In this document: positions 24,809-33,019 of the stretch, piece after piece
How the letters are laid out: each line of letters begins with the position of its first letter
Numbering within the stretch: the stretch's first letter is position 1
Assembly (NCBI GenBank): GCA_964490245.1
Contig: CAZBAF010000007.1
Coordinates: forward strand, 1-62,953
Reading direction: 5' to 3'
Source: CAZBAF01 sp964490245
GTDB lineage: Bacteria; Patescibacteriota; Saccharimonadia; Saccharimonadales; JACDBH01
Length of the DNA: 62,953 nt
Translations under genes and position numbers: made by a program
The notes under the pieces: model-generated
The model's input: only the letters and a program-made list of their open reading frames with translations
Told to the model about the DNA's origin: nothing
Databases searched by the model: none

Positions 24809-26059
24809 CTACAGTGTGGCACGATTGCCTAAGAAAGGCCTGAGGACTTCGGGTACATGCAGATTACCGTCCTCGGTTTGATAGTGTTCGATCAGCACAA
24901 TCAGTGCCCTGGCAAACGAAACAGCCGTGCCGTTTAGCGTATGCACATGCTCAATTCGTCCGTCCGAGCGGCGCACCCGGATATTAAGATTGCGCGCCTG
25001 AAAGTCAGTGCAATTGCTGCAGCTGGTGAGCTCGCGGTAAGCTCCGTCCGCCTTTGACCAATATTCGAGATCGTACTTTTTGGCAGCCGGCGCTCCCAAA
25101 TCACCCGACGCGATATTAATAACGCGGTACGGGATAGCCAGCGATTGCCACAGTTCTTCTTCAATGCCCCGCAGTTTTTCGTGGATATCACGGCTTTGCT
25201 CGGGCAAGGTGAAGGCGTACAGCTCCAGCTTGTTGAACTGGTGCACCCGGAACAGGCCGCGGGTGTGCTTGCCGGCGGCGCCGGCCTCGCGCCGGTAGCA
25301 TGGGCTGTAGCCGGCATAGAACAGCGGCAGTTGGTCTTCTTCTAAAATCTCGTCGGCGTGATAGCCGGTCAGCGGAATTTCGGCCGTGGCTATAAGTGAC
25401 AGGTCCTCGCCCTCCAGATAATATTCGTCGCCCTGGTCACTGGTGCGCGGCGCAAAACCGGTACCGGTTGCCGTGCGGCTGTTGACCAGGTGCGGCACTG
25501 TCATGAAGGTAAAGCCTCTCTCACTCACAAATTGCAGCGCATACTGCAAAAGCGCGTTTTCAAGCAGTGCCAGATCGCCTTTCAGATAATAGAACTTCTG
25601 ACCGGCCACTTTAGCACCGCGCTCAAAATCGACCCAATCCTTGCGCAGGGCAAAATCCAAATGATCCTCCGCACCGGTCTTTTGCTCACCATGCACACTC
25701 ACCTCGACACTGGCCGACTCGTCACCCACCGGCACATCGTCGTCCGCCAGGTTTGGAATATTTTGCAGCAGATCGCGCCATTCGGTCTCTGTCTTCGTCA
25801 GGTACTGCTCGCGTTCGGCCAGCTCGATCTTGATCTGCTTGCCTTCGTCAATCAAAGACTGGTCGGGCTTGCCGCCAGTGGACTTCATTTTATCGGCGTT
25901 TTCGTTGCGCCGCTGGCGCAGGGCCTCTACCTGCTGCAGCAGCTCTTTACGTTCAAGGTCAAGCTCCAGCAGCCGGTCAATATTAACCTGGTAGCCTTTT
26001 TGTGCAGTTTTGGTTTTAACCATGTCGGTGTTATCGCGGACAATCTGGATGTCAATCAT
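24809..26059 (-). CDS. serS: Seryl-tRNA synthetase
   Basis: 416 residues. The N-terminal antiparallel coiled coil (about 30-100, QQVEALRQRRNENADKMKST) grips the long arm of tRNA-Ser. The class II core has motif 2 YSPCYRREAGAAGKHTRGLFRVHQFNKLE and motif 3 NGTAVSFARALIVLIEHYQ. A TATAAT box ends six bases before ATG 26059, so the message is probably leaderless. The gene is followed by hpf. Confidence 0.96.
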   Translation of the reverse strand: MIDIQIVRDNTDMVKTKTAQKGYQVNIDRLLELDLERKELLQQVEALRQRRNENADKMKSTGGKPDQSLIDEGKQIKIELAEREQYLTKTETEWRDLLQNIPNLADDDVPVGDESASVEVSVHGEQKTGAEDHLDFALRKDWVDFERGAKVAGQKFYYLKGDLALLENALLQYALQFVSERGFTFMTVPHLVNSRTATGTGFAPRTSDQGDEYYLEGEDLSLIATAEIPLTGYHADEILEEDQLPLFYAGYSPCYRREAGAAGKHTRGLFRVHQFNKLELYAFTLPEQSRDIHEKLRGIEEELWQSLAIPYRVINIASGDLGAPAAKKYDLEYWSKADGAYRELTSCSNCTDFQARNLNIRVRRSDGRIEHVHTLNGTAVSFARALIVLIEHYQTEDGNLHVPEVLRPFLGNRATL

Positions 26060-26065
26060 GGCATC

Positions 26066-26095
26066 ATTATACCGTCTGCTGGTAACTGTTTACAA
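26066..26095 (-). promoter_or_regulatory. Promoter of serS
   Basis: TTGTAA (26095-26090), an 18-base spacer and TATAAT (26071-26066), six bases before ATG 26059. Transcription would start at the start codon or one base away. Confidence 0.6.
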
Positions 26096-26186
26096 TCTGG
26101 GAATCGCTGCAGGTTCTCTACGGACATTTACAATCCGTCGGGCCGACCATTATGCTTAAGATAAAGTAAGGAGCCTCAGGAACCAT

Positions 26187-26774
26187 ATGCCGCCAAATCA
26201 ACCCCAGCATAACCAAACCAATCTGCCAACCCAGCCCCAGCCAGGTACACAATTCCCTGGGCCGTCCGGCTCACCGCAGCCGGCTGCCCCGCTGCCGCCT
26301 GTTGCCCCGGCCCGCGCCGGCAGTAAGCTGCCGCTGATACTTTTTGCGGCTCTTTTTGTGCTGATAATTGCCGGTGCGGTAGCTGTTGCGCTTAACCACC
26401 GCAATGATCAGACCGCAAACACCCCTGACCATCATAGCGCGCAGAACTCAGCACAAAACTCAGATAATTCGGCTATGGCCCAGCTCACCCAGGCGCAAAT
26501 GCGCGGGCGCGACACCGACCGCAAGAATGCGCTTAAAAACCTCCAACAAAGACTTGAGTCGTACTACAACGACAATGCCGTCTACCCCGCGACGCTTCAG
26601 GATCTGGGTTATACCCTATCAAAAGATCAGGTCACTGACCCCCTCGGCAGGCCATATTCGTACCTAGCCGGCGCTGATCTGCAGACCTACACGCTGGCTG
26701 CCGAGCTTGAGAACAAGGACGACCGGGATGCCGAGCAGGATGGCAGGTATGTCCTCCACAGTGTGAACTATTAA
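26187..26774 (+). CDS. Proline-rich membrane protein with a pseudopilin-like domain
   Basis: 195 residues. A Pro/Gln-rich cytoplasmic start (1-48) precedes one membrane segment (about 50-70, LPLILFAALFVLIIAGAVAVAL), a Ser/Asn/Gln linker and a C-terminal domain (about 108-195) that resembles the soluble part of type II secretion pseudopilin GspG: DRKNALKNLQQRLESYYNDN, AVYPATLQDLGYTLS and DPLGRPYSYL. The type III prepilin cleavage site is missing, so this is a pilin-like domain on an ordinary anchor. AAGGAG lies about 14 bases upstream. The gene stands alone between convergent and divergent neighbours. Confidence 0.65.
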   Translation: MPPNQPQHNQTNLPTQPQPGTQFPGPSGSPQPAAPLPPVAPARAGSKLPLILFAALFVLIIAGAVAVALNHRNDQTANTPDHHSAQNSAQNSDNSAMAQLTQAQMRGRDTDRKNALKNLQQRLESYYNDNAVYPATLQDLGYTLSKDQVTDPLGRPYSYLAGADLQTYTLAAELENKDDRDAEQDGRYVLHSVNY

Positions 26775-26814
26775 ATAGTGCCGTGCGGCTAAGCAGTCCC
26801 GTGAGCGGCGGGAA

Positions 26815-27618
26815 CTATCCTGAAGAGGCCTTTGACTTTTTCCTGGTCTGCATAGCCTCAAGCGTCAGCTTGGTGCGGGCTTTGGCGTATTCGCAGAATT
26901 CACAGGGGCCGCCCATAGCGCTCTTACCCACTGCCGGCATATCGCCGTCCATGCATTTTTTCATTTTTTCAAGTGCTGGCTCGACCCAGTCAGTGCTGCC
27001 GGAATACGGAATCAGCTTGGTGCGGAACTCAACCCGGTCATTAAAGCCGTCCAGATCCATACGGCCATTGGTATACACAAAATAGCCAGTGTCGCTGACC
27101 GCAAAACCGTTTTGCCGCAGCAGCCACTGGTACACCTCCAGCTGGCGCTTGTAGGCAATCTGCCAATCAGAATCAATTGAAACCTCGCGGTCTTTAGCCG
27201 TTGCCTTGTAATCTACTACGATCAGCTCGCCGGCCTCGTTTGACCAGACATCATCAATGCCCCCGAACACATGCAGATTGGTCGGCTCGTGCACCGTCGT
27301 TACCCCTACAAAGGTATCGCGCCACTGATCCAGCTGCTCGTGGTCAAACGGCGTGGCCGCCACATTAAACTCGAGCATCAGCGGATGGGGTTTTTTCTCA
27401 AGCCGGTATTTGTCGAACTCTTTTTTAAACAGCTCATCAATAGCTTTGTTTATATTGAACGGCGGGCTGTTGGGGCGTGTGATCTTAAGCCGCACATCCA
27501 GCCAGAAACAGCGCGGGCACTGCATAAACAGCTCAATTTTGCTGCGCGACACCTTAAACGGCGCCGACTGCCCCGGTTTGTATGGTTGTGACCGCTCCCG
27601 CCAGTAATTATTTGCCAT
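26815..27618 (-). CDS. Cas4/RecB-like PD-(D/E)XK nuclease with iron-sulfur cysteines
   Basis: 267 residues. The opening SRSKIELFMQCPRCFW has C34 and C37; the nuclease core shows GGIDDVW (D122) and VVDYKA (D136, K138), then QLEVYQWLL. The C-terminus has C239 and C242 (GGPCEFCEYA), with C222 nearby. This is the RecB-family layout with an iron-sulfur cluster, as in Cas4 and AddB-type proteins, so a single-strand nuclease role in repair is inferred. No cas1 or CRISPR array lies nearby, so it is an orphan. It has its own consensus promoter (TTGACA-18-TATAAT). Confidence 0.75.
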   Translation of the reverse strand: MANNYWRERSQPYKPGQSAPFKVSRSKIELFMQCPRCFWLDVRLKITRPNSPPFNINKAIDELFKKEFDKYRLEKKPHPLMLEFNVAATPFDHEQLDQWRDTFVGVTTVHEPTNLHVFGGIDDVWSNEAGELIVVDYKATAKDREVSIDSDWQIAYKRQLEVYQWLLRQNGFAVSDTGYFVYTNGRMDLDGFNDRVEFRTKLIPYSGSTDWVEPALEKMKKCMDGDMPAVGKSAMGGPCEFCEYAKARTKLTLEAMQTRKKSKASSG

Positions 27619-27626
27619 AAGCTACT

Positions 27627-27632
27627 AGTATA
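27627..27632 (-). promoter_or_regulatory. Second -10 box close to the nuclease start
   Basis: TATACT on the minus strand ending eight bases before ATG 27618. No good -35 was seen at the right distance, so it would be a weak near-leaderless promoter beside the consensus one upstream. Confidence 0.3.
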
Positions 27633-27671
27633 AGAGATTTTTTGCCCCAATGCGAGCAAAGGAATATGTCA

Positions 27672-27701
27672 ATTATACCCTAAAGTGCTTATGTTTGTCA
27701 A
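27672..27701 (-). promoter_or_regulatory. Consensus promoter of the Cas4-like nuclease gene
   Basis: TTGACA (27701-27696), an 18-base spacer and TATAAT (27677-27672): both boxes are perfect. Predicted start near 27665, giving a leader of about 47 bases. This is the closest match to the sigma-70 consensus in the window. Confidence 0.7.
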
Positions 27702-27791
27702 TATTTCTTTATGCCTCACCGAACTATGAGCTGGCAGGGCACTGCATAAAAGACCCTCGACCCGCCAATAAGCACGTACCACACCAACTAT

Positions 27792-28145
27792 TTAGACCGA
27801 AGCCAGGCGGCCAGGCTCGGCTGACGGCTGTACGTATACCGTATGGCCCTTTTTGAACAGCACACCTGCGAGCCGGCCTGCAAGCACGGCAATATCCTCA
27901 TCAGCCGCCCGCTCGGTGTAATAACCGCTTTCTTTGATAATAATCCTGGTGTGCGGCGCGGCGCCGTCAGGATGTAGTGTCTGCATGCCGGCAAAGAGCG
28001 CTTCAGAATCTTTGCCGTAATACTGATGAATCACCTCAGTCACACAAGCCGCCGCCTGACCCTCAAGCGGTGGCTCAACTGCAATATGCCTATGCCCCGC
28101 CGCGGGTTCTTCTGACGCACCAATACCAATAAAAAACTCTGCCAT
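27792..28145 (-). CDS. Hypothetical protein
   Basis: 117 residues, soluble, with a Gly/Ala-rich start (FFIGIGASEEPAAGHRHIAV) and a charged middle (AADEDIAVLAGRLAGVLFKK). A good AAGGAG ribosome site lies upstream of ATG 28145, which supports it being a real gene. It lies downstream of rsmE on the same strand. I do not recognise the family, and no function is proposed. Confidence 0.55.
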   Translation of the reverse strand: MAEFFIGIGASEEPAAGHRHIAVEPPLEGQAAACVTEVIHQYYGKDSEALFAGMQTLHPDGAAPHTRIIIKESGYYTERAADEDIAVLAGRLAGVLFKKGHTVYVQPSAEPGRLASV

Positions 28146-28212
28146 AACTGCTCCTTTTTCTTGCTGCTATTATAACATCTCTTTAGGAGTGCACGCCTTA
28201 ACCCTCTGCACC

Positions 28213-28923
28213 CTAAAATGCCAGGCGAGCACAGGCGGCGATGGCGGCGGTTTCGGCGCGCAGCGTCAGATTGCCTAAGCTCAAATGGTTTACCCCAGCT
28301 TGCGTAAACAGCTCGAGTTCTTCGCTTGTCCAGCCGCCTTCGGGGCCTATAAAAACACCGACAGCGCCTTCTGCAGCTGATAGTTGATCCTTGTTCTTTG
28401 ACAGTGTTTCGTCTGCCACCGCCAATGCAGCTTTGTCTTTGTAATCGGTCAGAGCGGTCTCTAAGCTGAGCGGGTCGCGAATATGCGGGATATCCGAACG
28501 GCCGCACTGTTCGGCCGCCTCGGTTACGATTTTTTCCCACCGCTCGGCGTTGTTTTGCGAGAGGACTGTCCGCTCACATCTTTCGGCCAGAATAGGGACA
28601 AAGGTGCGCACACCCAGCTCGGTGCATTTTTGCAGCAGCCATTCGTTTTTATCCTTTTTGAGCAGGCTGAAAAACAGATATATCTGGCGCGCCGGCAGCT
28701 TGCGCTCGAACTCGGTCACCAGCTCCAGCTTAATAGCATCAGGCTTGATGCGCACAAGTCTGTACAGGCGTTCGTGCTGTACGCCGTCAAACAGCACCAC
28801 CTGATCGCCCTGGCGCAGCCGCAACACCTTTTGCCACTGATGACGCAGGTGCTCGTCCTTAAACCAAAAGGCGTGCTCGAGCTCGGTCTGTTCGGGGTTG
28901 ATGTAAAAACGGTGTAGTCTCAT
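28213..28923 (-). CDS. rsmE: 16S rRNA m3U1498 methyltransferase RsmE
   Basis: 236 residues. N-terminal PUA-like domain (HRFYINPEQTE; VLRLRQGDQVVLFDG) and a SPOUT methyltransferase domain with the trefoil-knot signature VFIGPEGGWTSEELELF and LGNLTLRAETAAIAA. It methylates U1498 in helix 44 of 16S rRNA. RsmE is commonly dimeric; LQKCTELGVRTFVPI and RWEKIVTEAAEQCGRS are the other diagnostic segments. Confidence 0.93.
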   Translation of the reverse strand: MRLHRFYINPEQTELEHAFWFKDEHLRHQWQKVLRLRQGDQVVLFDGVQHERLYRLVRIKPDAIKLELVTEFERKLPARQIYLFFSLLKKDKNEWLLQKCTELGVRTFVPILAERCERTVLSQNNAERWEKIVTEAAEQCGRSDIPHIRDPLSLETALTDYKDKAALAVADETLSKNKDQLSAAEGAVGVFIGPEGGWTSEELELFTQAGVNHLSLGNLTLRAETAAIAACARLAF

Positions 28924-28965
28924 GCTGTTTTTAGGAAAACCTGTCCGGACTTTAAGTGTGCCCGA

Positions 28966-29556
28966 TTACAGGTTGCTTTGCAAGGACTGACAATATGCCT
29001 CGTAGCCTTCGGGGATGGTAGGCGTGCAGTACTGGTTGTAGCTCTCCTGGTACAGGTCGCTGAAGTCGGTTTCGAAATCATTGCTGAAGTTGAATGAGTT
29101 TGAGGACCGGAGATACGGCTTAACGGTCTGGCAGTTTTCGCCTTTGCGGTAGTAATAGCTCAAATAGAGACTGCTTGGCTCGTACGACGACTCGCCGTAG
29201 GAGTCGTAATCGAATTGTCCGCCGTACAGTGTACCGAACAGCGTATCAGTCACAACCGAGCCCGCGCCTGTACTGTAGCCCCTGTCTGTCTTGAACGTAG
29301 CGCAAAATTTGTACCGCGTACTGGAAAGCTTTTCGTACTTTATGGTGCCGGGTACATCAGTAATGCCGGCTTTGGCCAGACTGTCAGGGATTTGCTGTTT
29401 ATCATTTATATAGCTGTTGAGTTTGTCGGCTGCTTTGGATGCGGCCTCGTATGTCTTTTTATCATCTCTGCCCTGCACGCCCAGACCAACGATATAAATC
29501 AGCAGCCCGCCCGCCAGCAGTGCAAGCACGATAAGTCCGATGTAGTATTTTTTCAT
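28966..29556 (-). CDS. Membrane-anchored hypothetical protein
   Basis: 196 residues. A short basic start and one membrane segment (about 6-28, IGLIVLALLAGGLLIYIVGL) precede an extracytoplasmic domain with four or five cysteines (KFCATF, ENCQTV, YCTPTI, YCQSL) that could form disulfides, and a Tyr/Ser-rich middle. The helix after the anchor (KAADKLNSYINDKQQIPDSL) recalls the stalk of pilin-like proteins, but no prepilin site is seen. The start is five bases after the stop of the next membrane gene, so the two form a pair. Confidence 0.6.
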   Translation of the reverse strand: MKKYYIGLIVLALLAGGLLIYIVGLGVQGRDDKKTYEAASKAADKLNSYINDKQQIPDSLAKAGITDVPGTIKYEKLSSTRYKFCATFKTDRGYSTGAGSVVTDTLFGTLYGGQFDYDSYGESSYEPSSLYLSYYYRKGENCQTVKPYLRSSNSFNFSNDFETDFSDLYQESYNQYCTPTIPEGYEAYCQSLQSNL

Positions 29557-29561
29557 GATCT

Positions 29562-30380
29562 TTACCGCACCAGTTTATGCTCGTCCTGCCAGTAGTAAAA
29601 CAGGATGCCGCCGGCAATAAGCAGGATGACCACTGCCGAACCAAGAATCTTACCGACGCTGTCTCCGTCCTCACCGCCGACCAGCGCCAGCAAAGAGAAA
29701 ACAACGGTCACAATATTAAAGAAGCAGGTCAAAAAGGCCAGGATTTGCGTAATTTGCGAGTAGCGGCGCTTTGACGGCTCAAGCCGCAGGCTGGGGTTGT
29801 CCAGCTCGGCCTTGCGCAGCCGCAAAAAGAAGAAGGCAAAACCCGGCAGACAGACAATCAGCAGAGACAGCGGGAACGCCAGCCCATCAAACGAGCTGTT
29901 GCCGTTAATGAGCGAAACCAGCAGGTATATTAACGAACCGGCGCCAAACCACAGCAAAATTGACATCATGGCGTACTCGACGCCGCGCACGCTCAGTACC
30001 TTGACCACAGGCACCGGCCGGTCATCTGCCGGAGCTGTCAAGGATGTCGGCGAAGGCGTCGGTGCCGGCGGCTCGGGGTGATGCATGACGGCAGCGGCCG
30101 GGGTACCCCAGGACGGAGCCGGTCCGGCCGGTGGCTCGTCAAAAGACGGATATGCCGCACTGACGAGATTGGCGCGCTCACTAACCGGTTCGGCGTCGGA
30201 CGGCGCGTTGTCGGCTGGTGCACTATTGGCTGGTGCGCTGTCGTCTGCCGACATAGAAAAACCAGACGAACGCTGGTGAAAATCGCCGGCAGATGGCGGT
30301 GCTGCCTCTTGTGCCTGATCAGGTGACGGGCCCGCGGATCCGCCGTTTTGGTCTGAATCGTTATGTCTATAATCTTCCAT
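29562..30380 (-). CDS. Membrane protein with a long disordered N-terminus
   Basis: 272 residues from ATG 30380, chosen because GGGAGGGC lies directly upstream; the frame continues to 30464 without a ribosome site. Residues 1-125 are Pro/Ala/Ser-rich and disordered. Four membrane segments follow (near 143-170, 178-195, 215-238 and 247-263). It is probably co-transcribed with the downstream membrane-anchored gene. No family is recognised. Confidence 0.6.
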   Translation of the reverse strand: MEDYRHNDSDQNGGSAGPSPDQAQEAAPPSAGDFHQRSSGFSMSADDSAPANSAPADNAPSDAEPVSERANLVSAAYPSFDEPPAGPAPSWGTPAAAVMHHPEPPAPTPSPTSLTAPADDRPVPVVKVLSVRGVEYAMMSILLWFGAGSLIYLLVSLINGNSSFDGLAFPLSLLIVCLPGFAFFFLRLRKAELDNPSLRLEPSKRRYSQITQILAFLTCFFNIVTVVFSLLALVGGEDGDSVGKILGSAVVILLIAGGILFYYWQDEHKLVR

Positions 30381-30429
30381 ACGCCCTCCCTGATGCGCGC
30401 TTTGTTCGCTTTTATCTGCAGTATAGCGC

Positions 30430-31065
30430 TTATGGTTTGATTTTGCTATTTTTTTGCAGGTCAAGCAGCTCCTTAGGCTGGCGTATTAAATAAGTGGGGC
30501 GCTGGCGGCGAAGGATTTTTTCGGTATTAAACCCCCATGTGACCGAAGCGATACGTATCAAAGCCAGACGCGCCGCCTGCACGTCACGCGTTTCGTCGCC
30601 TATATAGATGGTTTCTTTGCGCTTTAACCCGTGTTGCTTCATAAGGTAGCGGATATGCCGCGCCTTGTTAAACAGACTGGCGCCGGTGGAAATATCTTCA
30701 AAGTAACCCTCTAGGTTATGTCTGGTAAGAAACACTTCAACGCTCTCGCGCGTGTTGCTGGTAACGATGAAGAGCCTGTGGCCACGAGCGTGCAGCGTCT
30801 GCACAACCTCCGGGATATCTTTAAATGGTTCGACGGTGGGAATAAGGGCATGGAAATCAGGAATCCCCTGCACCAGCAGCTTGGGGATCTGCCACCAGCG
30901 TACACCGGCTCTGGCCAGGGCTTTGCGGGTCGGCAGGCCGCGGAGCGTCTGGATCTCTGCCGGACTCATGGGGTCCTCATTGTTGCGTACTGTCTTGTTA
31001 AAAACGGCGATAAATGCCGGCATAGTATCGGCGAGCGTTCCGTCGAAGTCAAAGATGAAGTTCAT
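30430..31065 (-). CDS. HAD-superfamily phosphatase (phosphoglycolate-phosphatase-like)
   Basis: 211 residues. Motif I FDFDGTLADT (nucleophile D6, general acid D8), a helical cap, motif II LFIVTSNTRESV, lysine in the NKARHIRY region and motif III IYIGDETRDVQAARLA. The pattern fits the Gph/PGP branch, which often removes phosphate from small sugar phosphates or nucleotides. A TATACT box ends seven bases before ATG 31065, again a leaderless arrangement. Confidence 0.82.
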   Translation of the reverse strand: MNFIFDFDGTLADTMPAFIAVFNKTVRNNEDPMSPAEIQTLRGLPTRKALARAGVRWWQIPKLLVQGIPDFHALIPTVEPFKDIPEVVQTLHARGHRLFIVTSNTRESVEVFLTRHNLEGYFEDISTGASLFNKARHIRYLMKQHGLKRKETIYIGDETRDVQAARLALIRIASVTWGFNTEKILRRQRPTYLIRQPKELLDLQKNSKIKP

Positions 31066-31162
31066 TCCAATCAGTATACTTGAGACTGTTTAGACTTGCG
31101 ACCTTAGACTGGCTGGTTGGTTTTTTATGAGACACCCCTTCGGGGTTTCTATAGCTTCACGC

Positions 31163-31201
31163 AGAGAAGTCCTCTTGCTCTCAAGAGGAACTGACTTCTC
31201 T
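31163..31201. repeat. Two-part inverted repeat in the spacer
   Basis: AGAGAAGT pairs with ACTTCTCT and, inside it, CCTCTT pairs with AAGAGG. There is no T tract on either strand, so it is not a classical terminator. Confidence 0.6.
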
Positions 31202-31316
31202 GGTTCGGCATATAATCTCGCTTATCGCTTGATTATCATCGCGCCATGCGCCGGCAAAATGAAGTACATTTTGTCGGGCTGCTCTTCCCGATGACTAGAC
31301 TGGTTGGTAGGCGACG

Positions 31317-31353
31317 TGGCACATTCCCTGGCCGGTGCGTTCGGTGAACTTTT
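31317..31353 (-). pseudogene. Fragment duplicating the msrA 3' end
   Basis: 37 bases match msrA positions 31451-31487 with one mismatch. The matching part encodes the C-terminal KFTERTGQGMCHV region of MsrA. It lies about 75 bases beyond the msrA stop in the same orientation and has no frame of its own. It is either a partial tandem duplication or a remnant of a second msrA. Confidence 0.7.
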
Positions 31354-31359
31354 ATCTAT

Positions 31360-31380
31360 GAGAGGGGAATATCCCCTCTC
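31360..31380. terminator. Strong palindromic hairpin downstream of msrA
   Basis: Stem GAGAGGGGA/TCCCCTCTC with a three-base loop, 46 bases past the msrA stop. No T tract follows on the minus strand, so termination or 3'-end protection is only a possibility. Confidence 0.35.
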
Positions 31381-31425
31381 ATCGCGCGGTGCGCGGGCAT
31401 AGCCCGTCGCTCCGGCTGCTCTCCC

Positions 31426-31920
31426 CTACTTCACCGGTGCGTACTTGACATGGCACATACCCTGGCCGGTGCGTTCGGTGAACTTTTGGTGGTAGGTTTC
31501 GGCGGGCCAGAATCTGGTAGCTTTTTCGAGCTTGGTTTTGATCTGGCCGCGATTGTTTAGTCTGTCGATAGTTTCTTGCGCCAGCTGTTTTTGCTTTTCA
31601 CTGGTATAAAAGATTGCCGACCGGTACTGCGTACCAATATCCGGCCCCTGGCGGTTCAGTTGAGTCGGGTCGTGCATACGAAAGAAGTGCTTAAGCAGCT
31701 TTTCGTAGCTGACTTTTTGTGGATTATAAACAATTTTCACTGCCTCGGCGTGCCCCGTCTCTTTATAGCAGACGTCCTCGTATGTGGGGTTATCGAGCCT
31801 GCCGCCAATATAGCCCACCTCGCTTGCAAGCACGCCCGGCACCTGATCAAAATAATACTGCACTCCCCAAAAGCAACCGGCGGCAAAGATGGCAGTTTGG
31901 GGCTTATAGACTTCGTTCAT
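31426..31920 (-). CDS. msrA: Peptide methionine sulfoxide reductase A
   Basis: 164 residues. The catalytic motif GCFWG has the nucleophile C16; DVCYKETGHAEAVKI, FFRMHDPTQLNRQGPDIGTQYRS and AETYHQKF are conserved MsrA segments. It reduces the S form of methionine sulfoxide in proteins. Only the first cysteine is in the canonical position; C51 and the late MCHV cysteine may serve as recycling residues. The gene ends the lysS-DUF427-acyltransferase run. A TACAAT box lies nine bases before ATG 31920. Confidence 0.94.
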   Translation of the reverse strand: MNEVYKPQTAIFAAGCFWGVQYYFDQVPGVLASEVGYIGGRLDNPTYEDVCYKETGHAEAVKIVYNPQKVSYEKLLKHFFRMHDPTQLNRQGPDIGTQYRSAIFYTSEKQKQLAQETIDRLNNRGQIKTKLEKATRFWPAETYHQKFTERTGQGMCHVKYAPVK

Positions 31921-31943
31921 AGTACCCTTATTGTACGCCAGAA

Positions 31944-32714
31944 TCAGGTTGCAAGGGCAATCGCGCGGTCCAATGCAGTCTGCATCTGCGGATGCAGCCA
32001 GTCCGAGACCTCTCTTGGCTTGGTAAAACGTTCATCACTTGGCTGTTCAATCCATACGATAGGCTTTTGCATTCCTTCTTCTGTGTACCAGATTGCCCAC
32101 GGCAATACCGCAGGCTGCTCGACTTTACTTACCCGGCACACCATTGAACCAATGCCGGAAAATAAGGGTTGGACTTTTTCAGGATCGGCCTCGTTGCGCT
32201 CGCCCTCAGGAAAAATCGCCATATTCATGCCTTGATTAAGACGGCCTACCGACACATCCATAAATGGCCTGAGCGTTTTGCGCACCATCTTTAGCGCAGC
32301 CTCATCGTTCATAAAATCTTTCTCCCGATACACCGGGATCGCACCCAACCCGTCAACGGCATATTTCTCGAAACGTTGTTTTACGCTTGGATCAGGAGAA
32401 TAAAAAATGGGTGACTTGGAGGGTATGAACGTATTCCCAACCAGACGGCGCAGCACAGACTCGCGCGCAGCCGCTGCTGCAATAATACGGGGGTCAGTAT
32501 CAAGCAGATGATTAGAGGCAATAACCAAAGGCCTGCCGCTTTTAATAATTTCGTCCACCCGCTCTTCCGCACCGGGCGCAAAATGTACGCTTGGTCTGAA
32601 CTTGAGACCCAGTCCCCCGCTTAATATCCAGGCCGTCAGTTTTGTGGGCCGGTAGTCTTTATAAAACCTATAGACTTCTTCGTAATTTTCGAGCGTTACC
32701 TGGGGTCGGCCCAT
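31944..32714 (-). CDS. PlsC-like 1-acyl-glycerophosphate acyltransferase
   Basis: 256 residues. The acyltransferase motif HX4D is present in VIASNHLLDTDPRI, and the glycerol-phosphate binding motif in AIFPEGERNEADP. LGAIPVYREKD matches block II. There is no strong membrane segment. The likely role is acylation of a lysophospholipid, which for a host-dependent cell could mean remodelling imported lipids; this is inference. It begins two bases after the DUF427 gene. Confidence 0.8.
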   Translation of the reverse strand: MGRPQVTLENYEEVYRFYKDYRPTKLTAWILSGGLGLKFRPSVHFAPGAEERVDEIIKSGRPLVIASNHLLDTDPRIIAAAAARESVLRRLVGNTFIPSKSPIFYSPDPSVKQRFEKYAVDGLGAIPVYREKDFMNDEAALKMVRKTLRPFMDVSVGRLNQGMNMAIFPEGERNEADPEKVQPLFSGIGSMVCRVSKVEQPAVLPWAIWYTEEGMQKPIVWIEQPSDERFTKPREVSDWLHPQMQTALDRAIALAT

Positions 32715-32716
32715 GC

Positions 32717-33019
32717 TTACTCCGTAACGGTTACGTCGCGCCAGAAGGCAACGTAATTGGAAAAATCTTTTTTAACAATGTCGATTGCGCTCGGTATCGG
32801 ATCGGGATATGACCAGGCGCTATCCTGGCTCCAGCTGTCGCCCTGCCCTACATGATAATACCGGCACTCGCCCTTCCAGGGACATGTGTAAGGCGTCGGA
32901 CTCTCGAGCAGATATTGTTTTTTAACAGATTCAACAGGAAAGTACCAATTGCCTTCAATGTAGACCAGATCCTCTTTGGGCGCTTCTGCAATCACCTGAT
33001 CTCTCCAAACTGCTTTCAT
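32717..33019 (-). CDS. DUF427 family protein
   Basis: 100 residues. The DUF427 (NTP_transf_9) signature is clear: VYIEGNWYFPVESVKKQYLL, then TPYTCPWKGECRYYHV, then AWSYPDP and DIVKKDFSNYVAFW. The family is widespread, with no proven function. The start overlaps the lysS stop by four bases, so the two are translationally coupled. Confidence 0.8.
   Translation of the reverse strand: MKAVWRDQVIAEAPKEDLVYIEGNWYFPVESVKKQYLLESPTPYTCPWKGECRYYHVGQGDSWSQDSAWSYPDPIPSAIDIVKKDFSNYVAFWRDVTVTE

Larger units (their letters stand above)
31066..31425. other. 360-bp gene-free spacer with hairpins
   Basis: No coding frame is convincing here. It holds the HAD promoter (TATACT at 31078-31073), a CCCC-TTCG-GGGG hairpin (31134-31147), a two-part stem-loop (31163-31201: AGAGAAGT/ACTTCTCT around CCTCTT/AAGAGG), a nine-bp palindromic stem GAGAGGGGA/TCCCCTCTC (31360-31380) and a copy of the msrA 3' end (31317-31353). 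Two GACTGGYTGGTWGG-like words occur near 31107 and 31297. Confidence 0.6.

Noticed and set aside
26795..26816. Bidirectional terminator between convergent genes
   Set aside because: AGTCCCG/CGGGAACT pairs with a bulge, but there is no T tract on either strand.
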